A stretch of 50,615 nucleotides of DNA from an uncultured Lachnospiraceae bacterium (GTDB lineage: Bacteria; Bacillota; Clostridia; Lachnospirales; Lachnospiraceae). Every line of letters starts with the position of its first letter. The first letter of the stretch is position 1. The stretch spans positions 1-50,615 of the forward strand of contig CAJUIS010000018.1 in the NCBI GenBank assembly GCA_910586645.1, in the 5' to 3' direction. Shown one piece after another: positions 45,035 through 50,615 of the stretch. The translations under genes were made by a program, and so were the position numbers. Below the pieces are notes generated by a model. The model was not told the origin of the DNA and made no database searches. It was given only the letters and a program-made list of their open reading frames with translations.

Positions 45035-45256
45035 TTATTCTACCTCAATCATTTCCGCATCCTCTCTCCGCAGAGAAAGTTCATATCCCCGCACGGAAAC
45101 CTCCACCGGATCTCCCAACGGCGCCGTCTTTCTTACAAATATCTCTGTCCCTTTTGTAATTCCCATATCCATCATACGCCTTCTGACCGGACCTTCTCCG
45201 GAAATTTTTTTTACCCGGACGGTCTTTCCGCATGCTGTTCCTTTTAATGTCGTCAT
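45035..45256 (-). CDS. feoA: FeoA family protein (second copy)
   Basis: A 73-residue SH3-like domain protein that supports FeoB. It shows the family features VKKISGEGPVRRRMMDMGI, KGTEIFVRKTAPLGDPVEV and the ending RGYELSLRREDAEMIEVE. AGGAGGAG precedes the ATG. It is 11 nt after the first feoA and 93 nt before feoB. Confidence 0.93.
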   Translation of the reverse strand: MTTLKGTACGKTVRVKKISGEGPVRRRMMDMGITKGTEIFVRKTAPLGDPVEVSVRGYELSLRREDAEMIEVE

Positions 45257-45267
45257 ACCTCTCCTCC

Positions 45268-45477
45268 TTATACCATAATCTTGTTTGCCATGTCTTTGCC
45301 AATGGCAACCCTTGCATCTTTTACGTTTACAATCAGATTCCCGTCAATTTCCGATATAACGGTCACTAAACTTCCCGCGGCAAAGCCAAGGCTCTCCAAA
45401 AATCTGCGGCTCTCTTCTTTTCCTCCTACTTTTCGGATTACGCTTGGCTCTCCTTCCCTTACCATAGACAACGGCAT
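45268..45477 (-). CDS. FeoA family protein (first copy)
   Basis: A 69-residue FeoA-like protein: PLSMVREGEPSVIRKVGG, RFLESLGFAAGSLVTVISE, and the C-terminal ARVAIGKDMANKIMV. I start it at the ATG at 45475-45477, because AGGAG lies 9 nt upstream; the ATG three codons earlier overlaps that site. It is more diverged from classical FeoA than its neighbour. First gene of the feo operon. Confidence 0.88.
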   Translation of the reverse strand: MPLSMVREGEPSVIRKVGGKEESRRFLESLGFAAGSLVTVISEIDGNLIVNVKDARVAIGKDMANKIMV

Positions 45478-45533
45478 AGATACCATCTCCTCTGCATAAA
45501 AATCTTATGAGCTCCAGGAGCCCTTTCAAAGTA

Positions 45534-45562
45534 AGTATAGACTAATATCAGTTAGTTGTCAA
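45534..45562 (-). promoter_or_regulatory. feo operon promoter with dyad operator in the spacer
   Basis: Minus strand TTGACA (45557-45562), exactly 17 bp, TATACT (45534-45539). The spacer holds ACTAACTGATATTAGT (45541-45556), an inverted repeat ACTAA/TTAGT, ideally placed for repression by an iron regulator of the DtxR or Fur type. The -35 box overlaps the last codons of the upstream ECF gene. Confidence 0.7.
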
Positions 45563-46137
45563 TTACTTTTTTGAGAAATCTTATTTCCGTCCGCTCCAAA
45601 CGAAATCATTCCTGTCTTTCCCAACACTGCCATCAGAGCGGGGATAAACGTCAACTGCAGAATAATTCCGGGAATCGCGCTGAAAAACGCCCCTGTCAAA
45701 AACATTTTCCAGGTAAACGCCTCCTTGGTTACACCTGTGATAAGCACGCAGGCAATCCCCCAGACAATCCGGCCTCCTGTCATAGCGGCAATCAGCGAGC
45801 GGTATAAAGCCACGATACATTTCCAGCGGGAATACTGATACAATGCTCCGGAAATCATCCCATAAGACGCCAGCTCCAGGGACATTGCAAAAACCAGAGG
45901 CACAGGAGGCATTCCAAACAGCATATACCGCACAAGGGGCAGCAAAAAGCCAACCGCCCCTCCATACTGCCATCCGCAGATCAAACCGCACAAAAGTGCC
46001 GGGATATGCATTGGAAGCAGCATCGATCCGACCTGCGGAATCTGCCCCGTAAGAAACGGCAAAACAATCCCTGCCGCCATAAGCATGGCTGATACCGCCA
46101 GATTTCTGATTTTAGGGCCGCTCTTTTCCTGTATCAT
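45559..46137 (-). CDS. ECF transporter substrate-binding (S) component
   Basis: A 192-residue integral membrane protein with five or six hydrophobic segments. Landmarks are LAVSAMLMAAGIVLPFL, the loop MLLPMHIPALLCGLICGW and LPLVRYMLFGMPP, characteristic of vitamin-type S components that dock to a shared EcfAAT module. The vitamin cannot be told; no riboswitch fits in the 28-bp gap upstream. No EcfA or EcfT gene is in the window. AAGGAAGG lies about 7 nt before the ATG. Confidence 0.82.
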   Translation of the reverse strand: MIQEKSGPKIRNLAVSAMLMAAGIVLPFLTGQIPQVGSMLLPMHIPALLCGLICGWQYGGAVGFLLPLVRYMLFGMPPVPLVFAMSLELASYGMISGALYQYSRWKCIVALYRSLIAAMTGGRIVWGIACVLITGVTKEAFTWKMFLTGAFFSAIPGIILQLTFIPALMAVLGKTGMISFGADGNKISQKSN

Positions 46138-46165
46138 AAAACTACCTTCCTTTATCTGTCTCTTT

Positions 46166-46852
46166 TTAACCGATCTGATAGGTACATTCCGTTAAATATT
46201 TAAAACAATGCAGACGAAACTGTCCACGCTCCATCGGAACTTCCAGCCACTCCTCCATATCCTTTTTCCATGGCATCCATTTGCAGCGGCGCTGTCTGGA
46301 CTTATAACTGTAATCTTTAAATCCGTTTCCAAGACGGTATGCCCCAAGAGAATAGTTAAACATCACAAGGCTGTCCTCGTACAGCCTGAGCGGCCTTGGA
46401 TTCTCCTGCTCCGCAACGGCCGGCGTAAATTTCTTTTCAAGGCCCAAAAGCCAGTTCAGGAACGGATCGTATAAATAATACACCGACGGGACATAAGGAA
46501 ATTCCAATGCTTTTTCTGACTTTCCGTCCTGATAATGTACGGTAATTTTTGCATTCAAAAGCTCCCGCTCAGTAGAAACCTCTACAATCTGCCGCCTGGA
46601 AATCCGAATTGGACGTCCGTTTTTTTCTTTCATAAAAAAAATCTGATCTTTTCCATACCCGAACAGATATGTATAAGAATCCGGATTCGTCCGGCGTTTG
46701 GGCGCATAGACAAAATCATAAGCCTGAAACGGCCCCTGCATCCACAGACGAACCTCTTCTGCAAACAGATCCGGTATTTCTTCTATTTCCCAAATTCTGA
46801 CCGGCCATTCTTTTAATGTCGGGCTGCTGTCCACTATCTGCGTTTTACTCAT
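46166..46852 (-). CDS. Unknown cytoplasmic protein with PH-like region
   Basis: A 228-residue protein I cannot assign. The middle (about 65-140) alternates strands as in bacterial PH-like domains (YGKDQIFFMKEKNGRPIRIS, then ITVHYQDGKSEKALEFPYV) and ends with a helix (YDPFLNWLLGL). The C-terminal part is aromatic and basic (YKSRQRRCKWMPWKKDMEEW). No signal peptide or membrane segment. Start MSKTQIVDSS was chosen for AGGTG 8 nt upstream. It lies 25 nt after the histidine kinase gene, so they are likely co-transcribed. Confidence 0.65.
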   Translation of the reverse strand: MSKTQIVDSSPTLKEWPVRIWEIEEIPDLFAEEVRLWMQGPFQAYDFVYAPKRRTNPDSYTYLFGYGKDQIFFMKEKNGRPIRISRRQIVEVSTERELLNAKITVHYQDGKSEKALEFPYVPSVYYLYDPFLNWLLGLEKKFTPAVAEQENPRPLRLYEDSLVMFNYSLGAYRLGNGFKDYSYKSRQRRCKWMPWKKDMEEWLEVPMERGQFRLHCFKYLTECTYQIG

Positions 46853-46877
46853 AACATACACCTACTCTCTGTAAATA

Positions 46878-49001
46878 TCAGGAATCACCCTGTTCTGCAA
46901 AAACTTTTTTCAAAACTTTTTCAATGGAATCAAAATCAACCGGCTTTGCGATGTGTCCGTTCATTCCGGAATCCAGCGATTTTTTCACGTCTTCGTCAAG
47001 ATGATTTGCCGATACCGCAAAAATCGGTATCGTCTCTGCATCTTCTCTGTCCATCTTCCGAATCTGACGGGTTGCCTCATATCCATCCATAACAGGCATC
47101 TGAATGTCCATAAAAATCAGGCCGTAATATCCGGTGGCGCTGTCTTGCACCATTTCCACAGCCTCTTTGCCATCTGCCGCTTTTTCAACCTCAACCCCTG
47201 TAACACTCAGAAGCTCCTCCATAATTTCCATATTCAGTTCGTTATCTTCCACCAGTAAAATGCGCTTCTCTCCATAACCTGGGGATTCCTCCCCTTCCCG
47301 CTGTCCGCTCTCCGCCGCCCCGGCTGTTTCCAAAGAGCCCTTCCTGATTTTCAGATAAAACTCTATTACAAATACAGAGCCTTTCTGCGGGACGCTTTTT
47401 ACGCGAATATGTCCTCCCATTTCATCCAACAGGCTTTTGGTAATGGCAAGGCCAACGCCCGTACCGGAAATTTTGCTGGCGGTTGTATTTCTGGCTCTCT
47501 CAAACGGAAGAAACACCCGGCTTAAAAATTCCGGCTCCATACCGATTCCGGTATCCTCACAGCGGAAACGGTAAACGCCGTATCCTTCTTCATAGGATTC
47601 TTCCTGCGTAAACTCCAGTGACACACGGCCGCCTGCCGGCGTATATTTTACCGCATTGTCAATAACGTTCAGCAAAATCTGGCGGATACGCCTTGAATCC
47701 CCCGTTACCGTTTCATCCCTCAGCCGTATCGGCGCGCATTCCATCAAAAGTCCCGTCTCTTTTCCCTTTTTGCACATCAGCTCCGCCGTTTCCTCAAATA
47801 CCTGGGAAAGCCGGACGGTTTCTTCTTTCAAAGCTAGTGTCCCCTGTTCAATCTGGGACATATCCATCACATCATTGACCAGGCTTAAAAGCTGAATGCC
47901 GGACTCTTCAATTTTCTTCAGACAGTCCTCTGTTTTCGCGCAGTCTGCGACATTCTGACGGGCGACCGCCGTCATTCCAAGAATCGCATTTAAGGGGGTA
48001 TGAATGTCATGGGATATATCCATCAAAAAGCGCCCTTTGGCTCTGTTGGCCATATCCGCCACGTCCAGCGCCTCCTGGATTTCTCTGGTATGTATTTCAT
48101 GCTCATGCATTTTCATCCCGTAAAACACTGCGACAAGCATCAAAATAATCCCAATCACCACTCCGGAAAAAATCAGGGTTCTTTTTAAAACGCCGGACGC
48201 CTGAACCAAAATTACAGATTCCGGAACAACGGAAACCAAAAGCCAGCCTGAATCCGTCCGGAGAGGTTCATAACAAAAAAACATTTCCGTTTCCCCGCAA
48301 AAAAAACTGGCCCATCCGGTTTTCAAATCGTGAACGTTCTCTTTAAATGCGTCCATCTGTCTGATGTCATTCCCTTCCTCTGACATCAGATCAAAAAGAT
48401 TTTGCATCGTCTGATTGCTGTTTTTATGCCCCGGCCGCACCATAATCAAACCGTCCCGGTTCACAAGATAGGAGAATCCCGTATTTTCATAAAAAGAAAG
48501 CGTAAACTGATCGGAAATCTTTTTTGTCTGATACTCCTTGATGAGATAACCTGACTTTCCGTCTGCAAAATCTCCTTTCACAAATATATTAAACACATTT
48601 TCGCCTGTCACGCTGCTGATATGGGCGTCAATCAAACCGCGTTTTTTTGTATTCTCTCTGAAAAATTCCCCTATTATCCGATCCTGTCCGCCGCCGTTTT
48701 GTCCGTCAGGCTCTTCACAGATATAAAGCGTTATGTCAGGCTCAGCTTTCTGATACAGCTTTAAGGCATTCTCCGGATTTCCAAAATCTTCTATGTATTC
48801 CCAAACTCTTTCCAGCGCTTCAAAATCCATTTCAAACTGAATATTCAAAGCATTTGCTCCCTGATGTGTATTCTCGGAAATCGTCCCTATTGAACTGTCC
48901 CAAAGCTGTCTTGTCACTCCGTCCACAAACAGCCAGACGCCTCCGCAGGACAGCAAAATAAGCAGACATACGGCTGCAAAGAACGCTCCCTTTTTCTTCA
49001 T
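46878..49001 (-). CDS. Hybrid sensor histidine kinase with C-terminal receiver
   Basis: A 707-residue membrane kinase. Membrane segments at about 6-26 and 275-295 enclose an extracellular Cache/PDC-like sensor (about 30-270, with NRDGLIMVRPGH). The HisKA motif FLMDISHDIHTPLNAILG places the phospho-acceptor at His331; ATPase boxes follow (N box LLNVIDNAVKYTPAGG, G boxes EDTGIGMEPEF and GTGVGLAIT). The receiver (about 579-700) has LLVEDNELN, phospho-Asp632 in LIFMDIQMPVMDG and the Lys of AKPVDF. No DNA-binding response regulator is adjacent, so the output partner is unknown. A GGGGG lies 7 nt upstream, and a 47-codon ORF overlaps its start. Confidence 0.93.
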   Translation of the reverse strand: MKKKGAFFAAVCLLILLSCGGVWLFVDGVTRQLWDSSIGTISENTHQGANALNIQFEMDFEALERVWEYIEDFGNPENALKLYQKAEPDITLYICEEPDGQNGGGQDRIIGEFFRENTKKRGLIDAHISSVTGENVFNIFVKGDFADGKSGYLIKEYQTKKISDQFTLSFYENTGFSYLVNRDGLIMVRPGHKNSNQTMQNLFDLMSEEGNDIRQMDAFKENVHDLKTGWASFFCGETEMFFCYEPLRTDSGWLLVSVVPESVILVQASGVLKRTLIFSGVVIGIILMLVAVFYGMKMHEHEIHTREIQEALDVADMANRAKGRFLMDISHDIHTPLNAILGMTAVARQNVADCAKTEDCLKKIEESGIQLLSLVNDVMDMSQIEQGTLALKEETVRLSQVFEETAELMCKKGKETGLLMECAPIRLRDETVTGDSRRIRQILLNVIDNAVKYTPAGGRVSLEFTQEESYEEGYGVYRFRCEDTGIGMEPEFLSRVFLPFERARNTTASKISGTGVGLAITKSLLDEMGGHIRVKSVPQKGSVFVIEFYLKIRKGSLETAGAAESGQREGEESPGYGEKRILLVEDNELNMEIMEELLSVTGVEVEKAADGKEAVEMVQDSATGYYGLIFMDIQMPVMDGYEATRQIRKMDREDAETIPIFAVSANHLDEDVKKSLDSGMNGHIAKPVDFDSIEKVLKKVFAEQGDS

Positions 49002-49141
49002 CTGGCAACCCCCAGACCCTGTGCCGCCTGTCCGTTCACCCGTTCCGTCAGCGCATCCGAATCTTCCCCGCTGCCGTATCCGGCCATAACCAAAGGAACT
49101 TCTCCCATACCAAAGACAGCCATTCTCTTATAAATATCCAT
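48998..49141 (-). CDS. Possible 47-residue small protein coupled to the kinase gene
   Basis: An ATG at 49139-49141 with GGAGG 10 nt upstream opens a 47-codon frame (MDIYKRMAVFGMGEVPLVMA, then a Gly/Asp/Ala-rich end QAAQGLGVAR) whose TGA overlaps the kinase ATG as ATGA. It is the first frame after the promoter at 49206-49234. It has no recognised motif. It could be a leader peptide that couples translation, since the kinase's own ribosome binding site is weak. Confidence 0.5.
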   Translation of the reverse strand: MDIYKRMAVFGMGEVPLVMAGYGSGEDSDALTERVNGQAAQGLGVAR

Positions 49142-49205
49142 CTATAACTATCCTCCAAATGATTTGTCTCTGAAATTCTCAATGAATTTATAAAAATATG
49201 GGCTT

Positions 49206-49234
49206 ATTATAGCATGAACAGCGTAAAAAGTCTA
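49206..49234 (-). promoter_or_regulatory. Extended -10 promoter of the kinase operon
   Basis: Minus strand TAGACT (49229-49234), 17 bp, TATAAT (49206-49211) with TGC immediately before the -10 box. Leader to the small ORF is about 58 nt. Confidence 0.7.
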
Positions 49235-49770
49235 TGATTAAGTCTCCTTCTTCCAGAGAGCCGCAAAGACGACAGCATATAACCGGACATTGACTAAAAT
49301 CTTATTTCATAAATTTTTCTTTATACGAAAAATTATCATTTATTTTTAGCTTATTACCTCAAAAATCTGCTCCTTTTTACCCCGGCAGACTGTCTTTCAG
49401 ACACAGCGTCCCCCACCCCGCGTATGTCAAGTTAATGTCACAAACTTTTTTCACTTTTCCCACGCGAAAATCGCTGAAACCCGCATAACTTCGTGGGGCG
49501 TATGGTTCGCTAATGCTAAGTTGGAGCAAAATTGACGGTGAATTAGTGTCAAGTGAAAATCCTAATTGATGCCCAATAAAGTATACTCAAAAAAGGAAAT
49601 GCCTTGTATGTACCTCCTGGAAAATAGTTTAATGCTCTCCCTCTAACCTCTCTTGCTAAGATGATGCCCTCAAATTTGATTATCATTATTTTAATTACAA
49701 AGATAAATTTCTCATACATAATCAAAATATATATTAATACCTTATCTACACATCGAAATATTTTTAATAT
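49235..49770. other. Gene-poor junction with TGTCA repeats and a sharp GC drop
   Basis: No convincing gene was found here. TGTCA occurs at 49425-49429, 49436-49440 and 49547-49551, twice as TGTCAAGT, and ccccac/gtgggg arms flank part of this stretch; this is reminiscent of the multiple terminal repeats of IS21-family ends, but no transposase is present. From about 49560 the sequence becomes strongly AT-rich up to the next gene. Confidence 0.4.
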
Positions 49771-50615
49771 CTAATCTTCTTTTCTTCTAAATATGCCAAC
49801 CAGTTTTGTCGTGTCTTTCAATACATCAGGTAAAACCTTATCATGAGGAAGATTACATGGCCGCAAAACACATTGAGCACTCTTACAAATTGGTTCCGTA
49901 GCATTGCCAAACAGCTCTTGAATCACTCCATTCATTTCTTCCGTCCAATTAAACTTATTACGTTCTAACATCTCTCCTGTTATACTTATTTCATATTCTG
50001 GAAATTCTTTCTTAATTCTCTCACTCGCCCGCTCCGAATAAAAAATTGTTTTCACTATAATCTTAACATCCCTATTTTTGTCTAAAACATCTGGAATATG
50101 GTTACTATTTACCCCAAAAATATAATTTCTCTTATTACCAAAACTTCTAATTTTCTTAAGATAATAATTCAACATATCTATTGTCGATTTACCAGATAAT
50201 GCATTATCCGTCAAAAACACAATTTTAGATATCGGGACATTCATATAGAAATACTCGTCATCCTGAATTTTCAAATTTCTATTAATAGTATTACCATCAA
50301 ACGCCATTCTTAGCGAACCTCTATCTCCATTTGAATAACGTTCTATAAGCAAATTTAATGTTGCCCCAACTCCATCAGGCTCCTTCGCTATAATCAAAGT
50401 ATTATTTTTACTTAATTTTTCAATTTCATCTAAATATTTTTTCATCATTTTACTTGGTTCTAACACAAAGGAACAATAGAATCCTTTTAATATCATTTCT
50501 TCAAATTTGTCATACTTAACTTTATCAAATTGAAAAACCTGCATCAGCCATAGAAGTTTATATAATGCAATTCTTCCTTTCGTCAGTCGTAATCGTTTCG
50601 TCCAAATAAAGCTCC
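49771..50615 (-). CDS. PRTase-like protein (PRTase-CE type suspected), 5' end cut by window
   Basis: The frame is open from the stop at 49771 to the right window edge, so the N-terminus is missing; an ATG at 50542-50544 exists but lacks a ribosome binding site, and the upstream codons (KGRIALYKLLWL) look coding. About 280 residues are visible. KIVFLTDNALSGKSTIDML resembles the PRPP-binding loop of phosphoribosyltransferases (hydrophobic strand, acidic residue, small-Gly-x-Ser/Thr), and the C-terminal LRPCNLPHDKVLPDVL resembles the end motif of the PRTase-CE family linked to conflict systems. Codon use is AT-rich, unlike the rest of the window, indicating transfer. Partner genes would lie beyond the edge. 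The family call is tentative. Confidence 0.55.
   Translation of the reverse strand, partial: SFIWTKRLRLTKGRIALYKLLWLMQVFQFDKVKYDKFEEMILKGFYCSFVLEPSKMMKKYLDEIEKLSKNNTLIIAKEPDGVGATLNLLIERYSNGDRGSLRMAFDGNTINRNLKIQDDEYFYMNVPISKIVFLTDNALSGKSTIDMLNYYLKKIRSFGNKRNYIFGVNSNHIPDVLDKNRDVKIIVKTIFYSERASERIKKEFPEYEISITGEMLERNKFNWTEEMNGVIQELFGNATEPICKSAQCVLRPCNLPHDKVLPDVLKDTTKLVGIFRRKED

Noticed and set aside
46138..46165. A vitamin riboswitch upstream of the ECF S component
   Set aside because: Only 28 bp separate it from the previous gene, too short for any known vitamin riboswitch.

Overview
The window looks like a chromosomal segment of a mucin-degrading, gut-type Bacillota bacterium, most likely Lachnospiraceae. 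The basis is the gene families, AGGAGG-type ribosome binding sites, moderate GC content and very large secreted glycosidases with Ig-like, FIVAR and leucine-rich-repeat modules. Nearly every gene is on the minus strand; the one clear plus-strand gene is an XRE regulator at 19361-19693.

Layout by coordinate. 1-4365: smpB (cut by the window edge), rnr, secG and eno, a conserved Firmicutes housekeeping block for ribosome rescue, RNA decay and secretion. 4428-8805: a translationally coupled pair, a membrane-anchored protein of unknown function and a Tet(M)/EF-G-like ribosomal GTPase fused to a YacP/Rae1-type NYN nuclease. 8896-12420: a secreted GH123/DUF4091-type glycosidase. 12472-15569: a HEAT-repeat RNA methylase, a DegV protein and a peptidoglycan amidase. 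15762-30328: a surface glycan locus with a large FIVAR/leucine-rich-repeat protein, the XRE regulator and two diverged GH101 endo-alpha-N-acetylgalactosaminidases. Three of these proteins end in nearly the same Lys-rich module of about 146 residues. 30570-35109: hemB, a CgeB-like glycosyltransferase, a PdaA-like deacetylase and a PurF paralogue that has lost its glutaminase residues. 35204-39809: two genes for secreted Ig-like proteins, the larger one broken by a poly-G tract and a stop codon. 39991-42427: a ferredoxin and a NatAB-type ABC exporter. 42604-45477: a feoA-feoA-feoB iron operon with a small Cys-rich partner and dyad operators. 45559-49141: an ECF S component, a PH-like protein, a hybrid histidine kinase and a small coupled ORF. 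From about 49560 the DNA becomes strongly AT-rich and carries a PRTase-like gene that runs off the window, which suggests the edge of an acquired or defence-type island.

Functionally, the central 8.9-30.3 kb is best read as an O-glycan (mucin) foraging locus: two GH101 enzymes to release core-1 disaccharide from Ser/Thr, and a GH123-like enzyme that may act on GalNAc linkages. The left end is linked by ribosome and mRNA quality control. Many promoters fit sigma-A well (TTGACA/TATAAT-like boxes with exactly 17-bp spacers) and are listed separately.

All assignments come from reading motifs by eye; no database search or structure prediction was run.
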